DNA of 64,000 nt, taken from contig JAMLIS010000009.1 of NCBI GenBank assembly GCA_023954015.1, forward strand, positions 1 through 64,000, in the 5' to 3' direction. The position numbers and the translations under genes were made by a program. This DNA is from Burkholderiaceae bacterium. Lineage in GTDB: Bacteria > Pseudomonadota > Gammaproteobacteria > Burkholderiales > Burkholderiaceae_E. Positions within the stretch are counted from its first letter, which is position 1, and every line of letters starts with the position of its first letter. Below the pieces are notes generated by a model. The model had not been told where the DNA came from and searched no databases. It worked only from the letters and a program-made list of their open reading frames with translations. Below are positions 9,886 to 20,357 of this stretch, in pieces.

Positions 9886-12800
9886 GCGCGTGCGTTCGCC
9901 TTCGTGGCGCCGTCGGGCGTCGCGAACTCGATCAGCAGGTCGCGCGCCGACACCGTGTCGCCGGGCTTGACGTGGACCGTGCGCACCGTGGCGTCTCGTT
10001 CGGCGCGGATCTGCGTTTCCATCTTCATCGCCTCGATCGACACCAGCGGATCGCCCGAGCGCACCGCCTGCCCCGGCTTCACGGCGACGGTGACGATCAT
10101 CCCGGGCATCGGCGCCGGCACGTGCGCGGCATTGTCGGCCTGCGCCTGCACGCGACGCACGGCGCGCGGAGCGCCTGCCTTTTCGATGCGCATCGTGCGC
10201 GGCTGGCCGTTCAGTTCGAAGAACACGCGAACGACGCCTTCGTCCTCTGCGGGGGCGGTTCCCTGCATCGCGACGATGAGCGTCTTGCCGCGCTCGATGT
10301 CGACGGCGATCTCCTCGCGTTCGCGCATCCCGTAGAAGTACGTCTGCGTCGGCAGCGCCGAGACGTCGCCGAAGGCGCGTCGATGCTCGTCGTATTCGCG
10401 AAAGACCTTCGGATACAGCAGCCACGATGCCAGCTCGTCGTCGTCGATGCGGTGGCCGAGCGCCTTCGCCGCTTCCTGGCGCGCGACTTCGAGGTCGACC
10501 GGCGGCAGTCGGTCGCCCGGCCGGTACGGCTGCGGCGGCTCGGGCTCGATCGGATGCGCGCTGTCGCAGCGCAGGACCTTGCGCGACAGCGCCGGCGGAA
10601 AGCCGTCGGGCGGAAAGCCCAGCTCGCCGCGAAAGAGCGAGACGACGCTCTCGGGAAAGGCGACGTCGCGCTGCGGATCGACGATGTCCTGCGCCGCGAG
10701 GTCGTTCGCCACCATGTGCAGCGCCAGGTCGCCGACCACCTTCGAGGTCGGCGTCACCTTGACGATGTCGCCGAACGCGCGGTTCACCTCGGCGTAGGCA
10801 CGCGCCACCTCCGGCCAGCGGTGCTCCAGCCCGAGCGAACGCGCCTGCTCGCGCAGGTTCGTGTACTGCCCGCCCGGCATCTCGTGCCGGTAGACGTCGG
10901 AGGTGCCGGCGCGGATGCCCGCCTCGAAGGGCGCGTACAGCTCGCGCACGCCTTCCCAGTAGTGCGAGATCGCCTGCATCGCGTCGCGGTCGATGCGCGG
11001 GTCGCGCGGGGCTCCTTCGAGCGCCGCGACGATCGCGCCCAGGTTCGGCTGCGAAGTGAGCCCGCTCATCGAGTCCATCGCACCGTCCACCGCATCGGCG
11101 CCGCCGTCGAGCGCGGCGAGCACCGAAGCGACTGCGCCGCCGCTGGTGTCGTGCGTGTGGAAATGCACCGGCAAACCGGTCTCGCTGCGCAGCGCATGCA
11201 CGAGTTCGCGCGCGGCGCGCGGCCGGCACACGCCGGCCATGTCCTTGATGCCCAGCACGTGCACGCCTGCGCGCTGCAGCGCGCGCGCCGCATCGAGGTA
11301 GTAGCGCAGCGAATACTTCGGACGCGACGCGTCGAACAGGTCGGCGGTGTAGCAGATCGCACCCTCGCACAGCGCGCCGGCTTCGAGCACCGCATCGATC
11401 GCCACGCGCATGTTCTCGACCCAGTTCAGCGAGTCGAACACGCGAAACAGGTCGATTCCGCCGGCCGCCGCACGCGCGACGAAATGCCGTACGACGTCGT
11501 CGCCGTAGTTCGTGTAGCCGACGGCGTTGCTGCCGCGAAGCAGCATCTGCAGCAGCAGATTCGGGATCGCCGCGCGCAGCTTCGCCAGCCGCTCCCAGGG
11601 GTCCTCCTTCAGGAAGCGCAGCGCCACGTCGAAGGTAGCGCCGCCCCAGCACTCGAGCGAGAACAGGCCGGGAAGCAGGCGCGCGTAATACGGCGCGATG
11701 CGCAGCATGTCGATCGTGCGCATGCGGGTGGCGAACAGCGACTGGTGCGCATCGCGCATCGTCGTGTCGGTGAGCAGCGCCTGCGGCTGCTCGTACATCC
11801 AGCGCGCGAAGAGCTGCGGACCGAGGGCGAGCAGCCGCTCGCGCGCGCCGCCCGGCAGCGCGGCACCCGCGTCGAGCATCGGGGCCGGCGGCAGCAGCAG
11901 ATGAAGGCGCGAGAGCTCCGGCGCGCTGCGTCCCTTCATGTCGGGATGGCCGTTGACCGTCACCTCGCCGATGTAGCGCAACAGGCGCGTGGCGCGATCG
12001 CGCCGCTTCGCGAAGCGGAACAACTCGGGCGTCTCGTCGATGAAACGCGTCGTCACGCGCCCGCCGACGAAATCGGGATGATTGATCACGTTCTCGACGA
12101 ACTGCAGGTTCGTCGCCACCCCGCGGATGCGGAACTCGCGCAGTCCCCGATCCATGCGCCGGATCGCCTCCTGCGGCGTCGGCGCCCACGCGGTGACCTT
12201 CACCAGCAGCGAGTCGTAGTACGGCGTGATCACGGCGCCGCTGTAGGCGGTACCGCCGTCGAGCCGCAGGCCGAAGCCGGCGGCGCTACGGTAGGCGGTG
12301 ATGCGCCCGTAATCGGGGGTGAACTGGTTCTCGGGGTCTTCGGTGGTGATCCGGCATTGCAGCGCGTGCCCGTTGAGCCGGATCTGCGGCTGCGCCGGCA
12401 CCGGGCAGTCGGCCTCGCCGATGCGCGCGCCCTCGGTGATGCGCAGCTGCGCCTTGACGATGTCGATGCCGGTGACCTGCTCGGTGACCGTGTGCTCGAC
12501 CTGGATGCGGGGATTCACCTCGATGAAATGGAACTCGCCGGTGTCGGCGTCCATCAGGAACTCGACGGTGCCTGCGTGCGTGTAGCCGACGCTGCGCATC
12601 AAGCGCAGCGCCGCGTCGCACAGCTGCGCGCGCGCCGCATCGTCGAGGTACGGCGCGGGCGCGCGCTCGACCACCTTCTGGTTGCGCCGCTGCACCGAGC
12701 AGTCGCGCTCGAAAAGGTGCACGAGATTGCCGTGCAGGTCGCCGATCACCTGCACTTCGACGTGCCGTGCGCGCCGCACGAGCTTCTCGAGGTATACCTC

Positions 12801-13394
12801 GTCGTTGCCGAAGGCCGCCTTTGCCTCCCGGCGCGCGGCGGCGAGCTGCGCGTCGAGGTCGGCGGCCGATTCGATGACGCGCATGCCGCGCCCGCCGCCG
12901 CCCCAGCTCGCCTTGAGCATCAGCGGATAACCGATCGCCTCGGCCATCCTGCGGGCCAGCTGCGGATCGGCCGGCAGCGGCCCGGTAGCGGGCATCACCG
13001 GCACGCCGGCAGCCACCGCCGCGGCGCGCGCCGCGACCTTGTTGCCCAGCGTCGTCATCACTTCCGCGGACGGCCCGACGAAGAGCAGTCCGGCGCGACG
13101 GCACGCGCGCGCGAACTCCGGATTCTCCGACAGGAAGCCGTAGCCGGGATGGATCGCCTCGGCGCGCGCCAGCCGCGCGACGCGCAGGATGTCGTCGATG
13201 TCGAGATAGGCCTGCAGCGGCTTTCGCCCCTCGCCGACCCGATAACTCTCGTCGGCCTTGAAACGATGCAGCGAGAAGCGGTCTTCGTGCGAGTAGACGG
13301 CGATCGTGCGCATGCCGAGCTCGGCCGCCGCGCGCATGACGCGGATCGCGATTTCCGAACGGTTGGCGACGAGCAGCGAGTGAACGCGCGACAT
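9882..13394 (-). CDS. pyc: Pyruvate carboxylase, single chain
   Basis: A biotin enzyme of 1170 residues that carboxylates pyruvate to oxaloacetate with ATP and bicarbonate, an anaplerotic step. Biotin carboxylase occupies about residues 1-450, with an N-terminal ATP-grasp including KASWGGGGRGM and the FIEVNPRIQVEHTVTE catalytic loop. The carboxyltransferase TIM barrel (about 530-800) and conserved PYC domain follow. The biotinyl domain is at the end, with the acceptor Lys in EAMKMET at about residue 1124. The start at 13394 gives the normal MSRVHSLLVANRSEIA N-terminus; Met at 13463 would add 23 atypical residues. The stop overlaps alkA by ATGA. Confidence 0.97.
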   Translation of the reverse strand: MSRVHSLLVANRSEIAIRVMRAAAELGMRTIAVYSHEDRFSLHRFKADESYRVGEGRKPLQAYLDIDDILRVARLARAEAIHPGYGFLSENPEFARACRRAGLLFVGPSAEVMTTLGNKVAARAAAVAAGVPVMPATGPLPADPQLARRMAEAIGYPLMLKASWGGGGRGMRVIESAADLDAQLAAARREAKAAFGNDEVYLEKLVRRARHVEVQVIGDLHGNLVHLFERDCSVQRRNQKVVERAPAPYLDDAARAQLCDAALRLMRSVGYTHAGTVEFLMDADTGEFHFIEVNPRIQVEHTVTEQVTGIDIVKAQLRITEGARIGEADCPVPAQPQIRLNGHALQCRITTEDPENQFTPDYGRITAYRSAAGFGLRLDGGTAYSGAVITPYYDSLLVKVTAWAPTPQEAIRRMDRGLREFRIRGVATNLQFVENVINHPDFVGGRVTTRFIDETPELFRFAKRRDRATRLLRYIGEVTVNGHPDMKGRSAPELSRLHLLLPPAPMLDAGAALPGGARERLLALGPQLFARWMYEQPQALLTDTTMRDAHQSLFATRMRTIDMLRIAPYYARLLPGLFSLECWGGATFDVALRFLKEDPWERLAKLRAAIPNLLLQMLLRGSNAVGYTNYGDDVVRHFVARAAAGGIDLFRVFDSLNWVENMRVAIDAVLEAGALCEGAICYTADLFDASRPKYSLRYYLDAARALQRAGVHVLGIKDMAGVCRPRAARELVHALRSETGLPVHFHTHDTSGGAVASVLAALDGGADAVDGAMDSMSGLTSQPNLGAIVAALEGAPRDPRIDRDAMQAISHYWEGVRELYAPFEAGIRAGTSDVYRHEMPGGQYTNLREQARSLGLEHRWPEVARAYAEVNRAFGDIVKVTPTSKVVGDLALHMVANDLAAQDIVDPQRDVAFPESVVSLFRGELGFPPDGFPPALSRKVLRCDSAHPIEPEPPQPYRPGDRLPPVDLEVARQEAAKALGHRIDDDELASWLLYPKVFREYDEHRRAFGDVSALPTQTYFYGMREREEIAVDIERGKTLIVAMQGTAPAEDEGVVRVFFELNGQPRTMRIEKAGAPRAVRRVQAQADNAAHVPAPMPGMIVTVAVKPGQAVRSGDPLVSIEAMKMETQIRAERDATVRTVHVKPGDTVSARDLLIEFATPDGATKANARA

Positions 13395-13533
13395 GGCGAG
13401 AAGCGTGCGTGGAAGCAGCCGATGATACGCGGGCCCGGATGCCGAATGCGCCCCGTCGGCCACCTTCGCCGGCTGCGAAAGCGGTACGATCGCACCCGGT
13501 TGCGCATCGGGCGCAACGCCCGTTGCCGAGCCG

Positions 13534-15168
13534 ATGGTCCATCACGCCTGCCGAAGCATTCGATTCACGAGCGCGCTCGCCACGCTCGCCGCCTCCATCG
13601 CGCTGGGCGCCTGCGGCGGCGGTGGCGGCGGCGCGTCCACCAACGCCAGCAATGCGGGATTCGGCGACGACACGAAGGAAGACATCGGCAGCTGGACCAC
13701 GCTGCGCGACTACATGCCGCCGCAGGCCGGCTGCCGCTATCTCTACTCGTCGTCGCCACCGGTGCAGGGCCGCGGCGCCGATCCGCTGCGCAATGCCGAG
13801 TGGCACCTGACGGGTCTCGCCGCGCCGGGCGCCGGCGATTCGGCCAGGGGCGAAGGCGTGCGCATCGCGGTCGTCGACGGCGCCATCGAGGCGGTGCACG
13901 AAGACCTGTTCCCGAACCTCGTTGCCTGGCGCAACTACCGCGCCGACACGCGCTCCGACACGCTGCCGCTGCCGTGCGAACCGGCGGAGACGCACGGCAC
14001 CGCGGTGGCCGGCATCGTCGCCGCCCGGGACGGCAACGGCCTGGGCGTCGCCGGAGTGGCGCCACGCGCCTCGCTTGCCACCTACAATCCGCTCGTCACC
14101 AACACCGAAGCCGACCTCGTCGATGCGCTGCGCCGCGGCGGCGCGATCACGGGCGTCTACAACAACAGCTGGGGGGCGCCCGACTCCACCGGCATCCTGA
14201 CGAGTTCGGGCAGGGCATTCGCCAATGCGATCCTCGACGGAATCGCGTCGGGCCGCGGCGGCCTGGGCTCGATCTACGTATTCCCGGCGGGCAACGGCTG
14301 CGCCCTGGACCCGCTGCACTGCGGCCTGGACGACTCGAACTTCGACGGCTACGCGAATGCGCGCGGCGTCATCACCGCCTGCGGCGTCGACGCCGACGAG
14401 CGCAAGCCCTGGTACGCCGAACCCGGCGCGAACATCCTCGTCTGCGGCTTCAGCGGCGGCAGCCGCGGCATCGTCACCGCGGACGTCGAGAACCGCTACC
14501 GCCAGGACTTCGGCGGGACTTCGGCGAGCGCTCCGATGATCTCCGGCGTCGTTGCGCTGATGCTCGAGGCCTCGCCGTCGCTCACCTGGCGCGACGTGCG
14601 GCTCATCCTGGCGAGCAGCGCACGCAGGAACGACGCGGGCGACGCCGGATGGCGCACGAACGGCGCCGGCCTCTTCGTGCATCCGTACTACGGCTTCGGC
14701 ATCGCCGACGCGCAGCAGGCCGTGGCGCGCGCGAAGACCTGGGCAAGCGTCGGCGGCAGCGCCTCGCTTCGCTCGTGCGAGTATCGCCGGGCGCCTGCCG
14801 CCAGCCTGCGCGACGGCAAGACCGTCGCCGACGCGATCGACGCCCGCAGCTGCCCGATCACCGCGATCGAACTGGTCGAAGTCGGCTTGTGGGCAACGCA
14901 TCCGTCCTCCGGAGACCTGCGAGTCGTGCTCGGCCGAGACGACCCCGCTTCGCCTCCGGCGACGCTTGCGCACTCGCGCGTCTGTCGCGATCCGGAGAAG
15001 GCAGACACGCCGCCGACGCCCTGCGGCGACTACCAGGGCTGGGTCTTCCGCAGCGTGCGCAACCTGAACGAGACTTCGCAGGACCAGTGGACCCTGTCGG
15101 TCAGCGACGAGCTCGCCGGAAGCGAGGGAACCTGGGACAGCTGGACGCTGACGATCTGGGGACGTTGA
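13534..15168 (+). CDS. Subtilisin-like (S8, kexin-type) serine protease lipoprotein with P-domain
   Basis: A 544-residue exported protease. The signal peptide ends in a lipobox (LGAC, Cys27) followed by a Gly run, predicting a membrane-anchored lipoprotein. The S8 catalytic domain carries Asp115 (IAVVDGAIE), His154 (ETHGTAVAG), oxyanion Asn254 (PAGNG) and Ser330 (GGTSASAPM). A kexin-like start (DPLRNAEWHL) is at residue 83. The C-terminal region (about 415-544, with SGDLRVVLG and QDQWTLSVSDE...GTWDSWTL) matches a proprotein-convertase P-domain. Only about 55 residues separate Cys27 from the catalytic domain and they do not resemble an I9/fervidolysin prodomain. A prodomain-like protein is encoded next, one base after the stop. 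Confidence 0.92.
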   Translation: MVHHACRSIRFTSALATLAASIALGACGGGGGGASTNASNAGFGDDTKEDIGSWTTLRDYMPPQAGCRYLYSSSPPVQGRGADPLRNAEWHLTGLAAPGAGDSARGEGVRIAVVDGAIEAVHEDLFPNLVAWRNYRADTRSDTLPLPCEPAETHGTAVAGIVAARDGNGLGVAGVAPRASLATYNPLVTNTEADLVDALRRGGAITGVYNNSWGAPDSTGILTSSGRAFANAILDGIASGRGGLGSIYVFPAGNGCALDPLHCGLDDSNFDGYANARGVITACGVDADERKPWYAEPGANILVCGFSGGSRGIVTADVENRYRQDFGGTSASAPMISGVVALMLEASPSLTWRDVRLILASSARRNDAGDAGWRTNGAGLFVHPYYGFGIADAQQAVARAKTWASVGGSASLRSCEYRRAPAASLRDGKTVADAIDARSCPITAIELVEVGLWATHPSSGDLRVVLGRDDPASPPATLAHSRVCRDPEKADTPPTPCGDYQGWVFRSVRNLNETSQDQWTLSVSDELAGSEGTWDSWTLTIWGR

Positions 15169-15169
15169 G

Positions 15170-15766
15170 ATGAATCGATCGCGATCGCTTCGATGGCTGG
15201 CGCCTGCGGCGCTGCTGGCGTTCGCCGCCGTGGGGCCGACCGTCTTCGCCGCCGGGCAGGCGCGCGAAGCGTCGCCCGCGCAAGCGGCACCGAAGGCCGA
15301 CGCGAGCGCCTCCGGGCTGGCGCAATGGCTCGACAACGGCCGGCGGCGCACGCTGCGCGTCGATCCCGACTGGGTCGTCGACTTCCGCGACTCGAAGCCG
15401 CGCCTCGAACGCCGGGAGGCGCCGGCCTCGCGCGCCGGCACCGGCGCGGGCACGGGCGCGGGCACCGAGAAGGCCGCGCCGCCCCCGGCCGGCATCTCGC
15501 CGGTGTTGCGCGACGAATCCGGCGCTGCACGGGCACTGCCCGGCGGCGTGATCGTCCGGCTGCGCGACGCCGACCTCGCCGATCCGCGCAAGGCGCTGGC
15601 CGACGCGGGAGTCGACGCGCTTCGGCCGATCGACCCGGAAGAGCGCACGTGGCTCGTCGCCTCGCCTGCCGGCCTCGAGACGCTGAGCCTCGCCAACCGC
15701 CTGAACGAGAGCGGCCGCTTCGAGAGCGTGACGCCGAACTGGTGGCGCCCGCGCGCGCTCAAGTGA
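15170..15766 (+). CDS. Secreted protein resembling a free-standing subtilase prodomain
   Basis: A 198-residue protein with a signal peptide (cleavage near ...VFAAG, about residue 28), an Ala/Gly/Thr-rich linker (GTGAGTGAGT) and a C-terminal domain at about residues 120-195. That domain (LPGGVIVRLRDADLADP, then TWLVASPAGLETLSLANRL, then ESGRFESVTPNWW) has the form of the N-terminal propeptide that normally precedes the catalytic domain of bacterial subtilases. Here it has no protease domain of its own and starts one base after the stop of the S8 protease gene. I infer a chaperone or inhibitor acting in trans on that protease; the family call rests on pattern recognition only. Confidence 0.75.
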   Translation: MNRSRSLRWLAPAALLAFAAVGPTVFAAGQAREASPAQAAPKADASASGLAQWLDNGRRRTLRVDPDWVVDFRDSKPRLERREAPASRAGTGAGTGAGTEKAAPPPAGISPVLRDESGAARALPGGVIVRLRDADLADPRKALADAGVDALRPIDPEERTWLVASPAGLETLSLANRLNESGRFESVTPNWWRPRALK

Positions 15767-15790
15767 CCGCGATCGCGGCGCGAACGGGCC

Positions 15791-16417
15791 CTATTGCTGC
15801 GGGCGTGGAACCTCGACGCGCCGCGTCACGCCGCTCGGTCCGGGGAAATCCTGGAACAACGCCCGCGCGAGCAGCGGAAGCACTTCGTCGGCCTGCGGAA
15901 CGTAGCCGTCGGTGATCGCAGTGCCCTCGTAGACGCGGCGCGGCGGCCGGATGGTCGAATCCTCGATCTGCACGCGCAGCCGGTAGTCGTACCAGATGTG
16001 GTCGGAGGCGACGGGATAGTAGCCCGAACCCCACCACGGGAAGGGCCCGCCGATGCTGAACCCGGCATGGGGACCGAATGCGCCCCACCAGAAATAGGGC
16101 TGCACCATCGGCTGGTATTCGACGACGCGGCTCATCTTCCGGTCGACCCGGTAGTCGAAGGAGACGGCGAAGCGCGCATCGGGGGCCTGCCGGAAGCCGG
16201 CGCGCGCAAGCTCGGCGCGCAGCACGTCCTCCCAGCGCGCGTGCTCGAGGCTGTTGCGCTGCGCGTCGGTCCGCACGAAGCGGTAGGTGCGCTGCGCGTC
16301 GGCCGGCCACTCGTTGAAGGTGGTCACCTCGCCGCGCAGCGGAGCAGCGCAGCCGGCGACCAGCGCCGCGAGCGCCGCGAAAGACACGAAAAGCAGGCAA
16401 CGACGAAACACGACCAT
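15791..16417 (-). CDS. DUF4136 family lipoprotein
   Basis: A 208-residue predicted lipoprotein with signal peptide and lipobox (LVAGC, Cys23). The mature part has the DUF4136 pattern: TYRF near residue 45, a repeated DFxxFAVSFDYR-like strand, an aromatic Gly-rich loop (YFWWGAFGP, GGPFPWWGSGYYP) and a final helix LLARALFQDFP. DUF4136 proteins are periplasmic lipoproteins of unknown function. It converges with the prodomain-like gene and diverges from pepN across a 183-bp gap. Confidence 0.85.
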   Translation of the reverse strand: MVVFRRCLLFVSFAALAALVAGCAAPLRGEVTTFNEWPADAQRTYRFVRTDAQRNSLEHARWEDVLRAELARAGFRQAPDARFAVSFDYRVDRKMSRVVEYQPMVQPYFWWGAFGPHAGFSIGGPFPWWGSGYYPVASDHIWYDYRLRVQIEDSTIRPPRRVYEGTAITDGYVPQADEVLPLLARALFQDFPGPSGVTRRVEVPRPQQ

Positions 16418-16600
16418 GGCCTATCGCCTCCGCACAGGTTCCGCTTCGGAAGCACCTGCGAACCGCGCGCCCGTTCGCGCGCGGCGGCTGCCCGCGGGCG
16501 GACTGCCCGGGGCCGGCTCGGCCGTCGCGACGAGCGCTTACAATTCCCGGGAGTCCGTCCGCAACCCCTGTCGCCGAAGTTCGCGCCCGAGCACCGCCCC

Positions 16601-19321
16601 GTGACCGTCCATCGTACCGCCTACACGCCGCCGCCCTGGCTGGTCGACGACGTCCGGCTGGTCTTCGATCTGGATCCGCAGCAGACGCGCGTCGCCGCGT
16701 CGCTGGCGGTGCGCCGCAATCCGCAGGCCGCGCCCGATGCGCCGGCGGCGCTCGTGCTGGACGGCGAGCAGCTGGAATTGCTCGACCTGCGGATCGACGG
16801 GCGCCCGCTGGAGCCGACGGCGTACCGCCTGGACGACCGCGCGCTCACGATCGAACGGGTTCCCGAGCGCTTCGAGCTCGCCACGGTCGCGCGCATCGAT
16901 CCGCAGGCGAACACGGCACTGAGCGGCCTGTACGTTTCGAACGGCGGCTACTTCACGCAGTGCGAAGCGCAGGGTTTTCGCCGGATCACCTGGTTTCCCG
17001 ATCGTCCCGACGTGATGGCACGCTACACGGTGACGCTGCGCGGGCCGCGCGCGAGCTGTCCCGTGCTGCTGTCCAACGGCAACCCCGTCGACGCGGGCAG
17101 CGGCCCCGACGAGGGGGAGCACCGCGACCGGCACTGGGCCACCTGGCACGACCCCTTCCCCAAGCCGAGCTACCTGTTCGCGCTCGTCGCCGCTCGACTC
17201 GCCGCCATCGAACGCAGGCTGCGCACCCGCTCGGGTCGCGACGCACTGCTGCAGGTCTGGGTGGAACCGGGGAACGAGAAACGCGCGCTCCACGCGCTTG
17301 ATTCGCTCGAACGGGCCATCCGCTGGGACGAGCAGCGCTTCGGCCTGGAGCTCGATCTCGATCGCTTCATGATCGTCGCGGTGAGCGACTTCAACATGGG
17401 AGCGATGGAGAACAAGGGGCTGAACATCTTCAACGCGAAGTACGTCTTCGCCGACCCTCGCATCGCCACCGACGACGATTTCGCCGCCGTCGAGTCGGTC
17501 GTCGGACACGAGTATTTCCACAACTGGACGGGCAACCGCGTCACCTGTCGCGACTGGTTCCAGCTCACGCTGAAGGAGGGCCTCACCGTCTTTCGCGACC
17601 AGGAGTTTTCGGCCGACATGCTCGCCGCGCGCAGTGCGAGCGGTGCGACGAGCGCACGCGCGGTCAAGCGCATCGAGGACGTGCGCGTGCTTCGCTCGGC
17701 GCAGTTCGCCGAGGATGCGGGACCGATGGCGCACCCGATCCGTCCCGATGCCTACGAGGAAATCGACAACTTCTACACGGTGACCGTCTACGAGAAGGGC
17801 GCCGAAGTCATCCGCATGCTGCAGGCGCTCACCGGACGCGAGGGCTTCCGTCGCGGACTCGAGCTGTACTTCGACCGCCACGACGGGCAGGCGGTCACCT
17901 GCGAGGACTTCGTCTCGGCGATCGGCGACGCCAACGGCTTGCCGTTCACGCAGTTCCGTCGCTGGTATTCGCAGGCCGGAACACCGCGGGTACGGGCGCG
18001 CGGCAGCTACGACGCAGCGCTTCGGCGCTACACGCTCGAGCTCGATCAGCGCACGCTCCCCACGCCGGGCCAGCAGGAGAAGCTGCCGCTGCACATCCCG
18101 TTCGCCGTCGGCCTGGTGGGACGCGACGACGGCCGCGATCGGCCGCTGCGCATACGCGAACTCGTCGACGGACAGGCGCGCCCGGTCGCAGCGCGGCGCG
18201 GCGAAACCGGCGAGCACAGCGCCGTGCTCGAGCTCGTCGAAGCGCGGCACGTGTTCGTCTTCGACGACATCGACGGCGAGCCGCTGCCGTCGCTCGCGCG
18301 CGACTTCTCCGCACCGATCGTCGTCGAGCACGATTACGACGACGAAGCGCTGGCACTGCTCGCCGCGCACGACAGCGATCCGTTCAACCGCTGGGAAGCG
18401 CTGCAGCGCTTCATCGTCGCGGGCATTCTCGCGGTGCTCGCAGGCGCCGATGCGCAGGAGCGCTGCGCGCCGCTGGCGAGCGCGGTGGGCGCGCTGCTCG
18501 ACGACGACGCGCTCGACCCGGCGTTCCGGGAGCAGCTTTTCACGCTTCCGTCGGAGGGCTTCGTCGCCGAGCAGATCGACGTCGTCGATCCGGCCGCGTT
18601 GCGCGCGGCGCGCAATGCGGTGCGCGGCTGCCTGGCCGATGCGCTGCACGCGCGCTGGCGCAACGCGTGGGCAAGCTGCAGCGACGCGGCGCCGTACTCG
18701 CCCGACCCCGCGGCCGCCGGACGGCGGGCGCTGAAGAACGCATCGCTTGCATTCTGGGTGGAGACGCAGGCACGCGAAGCCGTCGACGCGGCCGTTGCGC
18801 AGTTCGACGCCGCCGACAACATGACCGACCGCATCGGAGCGCTGAATGCCCTGCTGCGCACCTGCGGTACGCCGCGCGACGACGCGCTCGCGCGCTTCGG
18901 CGCGCAACATGCCAACGAGCCGCTCGTGCTCGACAAGTGGTTCGCGCTGCAGGCGACGATGCAGCGCCAGCCGGGCGACGGGCCGGTGCTCGACCGCGTG
19001 CGCGAACTGATGCGCCACCCCGCATTCTCGATGCGCAATCCGAACCGGTTGCGCGCGCTCGTCGGCAGCTTCTGCAACGGCAACCTCGCCGAGTTCCACG
19101 CCGCCGACGGTTCGGGCTACGCCTTCTGGGCCGAACGCGTGCTGGAAGTCGACGCATTGAATCCGCAGACCGCGGCGCGCCTGGCGCGCGCGCTCGATCG
19201 CTGGCGCAAGTTCGAACCCGGACGACAGGCACTGATGCGCGCGTCGCTCGAACGCGTCGCGCAGCATCGGCCGCTGTCGAGCGACGTGCGGGAGATCGTC
19301 GAGAAAGCGCTTGCTGCCTGA
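16601..19321 (+). CDS. pepN: Aminopeptidase N
   Basis: An M1-family zinc metalloaminopeptidase of 906 residues that trims N-terminal amino acids from peptides in the cytosol. The exopeptidase GAMEN motif (NMGAMENKG, about residues 265-273) and the zinc site [20 protein letters not shown] with the downstream Glu (LKEGLTV) are intact; these are typical of the E. coli PepN subfamily. I chose GTG at 16601, giving [18 protein letters not shown] at the N-terminus as in the family; the frame is open further upstream. A TACAAT hexamer at 16539-16544 is a possible -10. fbp follows on the same strand, 28 bp after the stop. Confidence 0.95.
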   Translation: MTVHRTAYTPPPWLVDDVRLVFDLDPQQTRVAASLAVRRNPQAAPDAPAALVLDGEQLELLDLRIDGRPLEPTAYRLDDRALTIERVPERFELATVARIDPQANTALSGLYVSNGGYFTQCEAQGFRRITWFPDRPDVMARYTVTLRGPRASCPVLLSNGNPVDAGSGPDEGEHRDRHWATWHDPFPKPSYLFALVAARLAAIERRLRTRSGRDALLQVWVEPGNEKRALHALDSLERAIRWDEQRFGLELDLDRFMIVAVSDFNMGAMENKGLNIFNAKYVFADPRIATDDDFAAVESVVGHEYFHNWTGNRVTCRDWFQLTLKEGLTVFRDQEFSADMLAARSASGATSARAVKRIEDVRVLRSAQFAEDAGPMAHPIRPDAYEEIDNFYTVTVYEKGAEVIRMLQALTGREGFRRGLELYFDRHDGQAVTCEDFVSAIGDANGLPFTQFRRWYSQAGTPRVRARGSYDAALRRYTLELDQRTLPTPGQQEKLPLHIPFAVGLVGRDDGRDRPLRIRELVDGQARPVAARRGETGEHSAVLELVEARHVFVFDDIDGEPLPSLARDFSAPIVVEHDYDDEALALLAAHDSDPFNRWEALQRFIVAGILAVLAGADAQERCAPLASAVGALLDDDALDPAFREQLFTLPSEGFVAEQIDVVDPAALRAARNAVRGCLADALHARWRNAWASCSDAAPYSPDPAAAGRRALKNASLAFWVETQAREAVDAAVAQFDAADNMTDRIGALNALLRTCGTPRDDALARFGAQHANEPLVLDKWFALQATMQRQPGDGPVLDRVRELMRHPAFSMRNPNRLRALVGSFCNGNLAEFHAADGSGYAFWAERVLEVDALNPQTAARLARALDRWRKFEPGRQALMRASLERVAQHRPLSSDVREIVEKALAA

Positions 19322-19349
19322 AGAACGCGTGAATCCCGCTGGAGCCGCC

Positions 19350-20357
19350 ATGCCCGTTCGTCCCGTCAGCCTCACCCAGTACCTCGTCGAGAAGCAGCGC
19401 GAGAAGGGCCTCATCCCCGCCGAGCTGCGCATGCTGCTCGAGGTGATCGCGCGCACCTGCAAGCGCATCGGCATCGCCGTCTCGAAGGGCGCGCTCGCCG
19501 ATTGCCTCGGTGAAGCCGGTTCCTCGAACGTCCAGGGCGAATCGCAGAAGAAGCTCGACGTGATCGCCAACGAAGCGCTGCTCGAGGCGAACGAATGGGG
19601 GGGCAACCTCGCGGCGATGGCGTCGGAGGAGATGGACCACCCCTACCCGATTCCGAACCGCTATCCGAAGGGCGAGTTCCTGCTGCTGTACGACCCGCTC
19701 GACGGCTCGTCGAACATCGATGTCAACGTGTCGGTCGGAACGATCTTCTCGGTGCTGCGCCTGCCCGAAGGCGTGAAGGATCCCGACGAGACGCACTTCC
19801 TGCAACCGGGCATCAGGCAGGTCGCCGCGGGCTACGCCGTCTTCGGTCCGTCGACGCTGCTCGTGCTCACCGTCGGCGACGGCGTCGCCTGCTTCACGCT
19901 CGACCGCGAGCCCGGCGCCTGGATGCTCACCGCCGATCGCATGCGCATCCCGCAGAGCACGCGCGAGTTCGCGATCAACGCATCGAACGCGCGCCACTGG
20001 GAGGCGCCGGTCAAGCGCTACATCGACGAGCTGCTGGCCGGCAAGGACGGCCCGCGCGGCGTCGACTTCAACATGCGCTGGGTCGCTTCGATGGTCGCCG
20101 ACGTGCACCGGATCATGACGCGCGGCGGCATCTTCCTGTATCCGCGCGACAACCGCGATCCGTCGAAGCCCGGCAAGCTGCGCCTGCTCTACGAAGCCAA
20201 CCCGATGTCCTTCCTCGTCGAGCAGGCCGGCGGCGCCGCCACCAACGGGCTGCAGCGGATCATGGAGATCGTCCCGTCGAGCCTGCACCAACGAGTCGCG
20301 GTGATCCTCGGCTCGAAAGAGGAGGTCGAGCGGGTAGCCGGCTATCACTCGCAGTGA
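19350..20357 (+). CDS. fbp: Fructose-1,6-bisphosphatase, class I
   Basis: A gluconeogenic and Calvin-cycle-type phosphatase of 335 residues removing the 1-phosphate of fructose-1,6-bisphosphate. The metal and phosphate site [19 protein letters not shown] and the C-terminal substrate segment [20 protein letters not shown] are canonical. ATG at 19350 with GGAG nine bases upstream is preferred to the upstream Met at 19311. The gene sits directly behind pepN, and its 3' end overlaps the convergent acetyltransferase gene by 13 bp. Confidence 0.96.
   Translation: MPVRPVSLTQYLVEKQREKGLIPAELRMLLEVIARTCKRIGIAVSKGALADCLGEAGSSNVQGESQKKLDVIANEALLEANEWGGNLAAMASEEMDHPYPIPNRYPKGEFLLLYDPLDGSSNIDVNVSVGTIFSVLRLPEGVKDPDETHFLQPGIRQVAAGYAVFGPSTLLVLTVGDGVACFTLDREPGAWMLTADRMRIPQSTREFAINASNARHWEAPVKRYIDELLAGKDGPRGVDFNMRWVASMVADVHRIMTRGGIFLYPRDNRDPSKPGKLRLLYEANPMSFLVEQAGGAATNGLQRIMEIVPSSLHQRVAVILGSKEEVERVAGYHSQ

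Noticed and set aside
9804..15173. A 1789-codon open frame on the plus strand
   Set aside because: It runs antisense to pyc and out of frame with the protease; its translation is Arg/His/Ala-rich with no fold, a typical GC-rich shadow of real genes.
16538..19606. A 1022-codon minus-strand frame opposite pepN
   Set aside because: pepN has intact catalytic motifs on the other strand; this frame has no recognisable domain.
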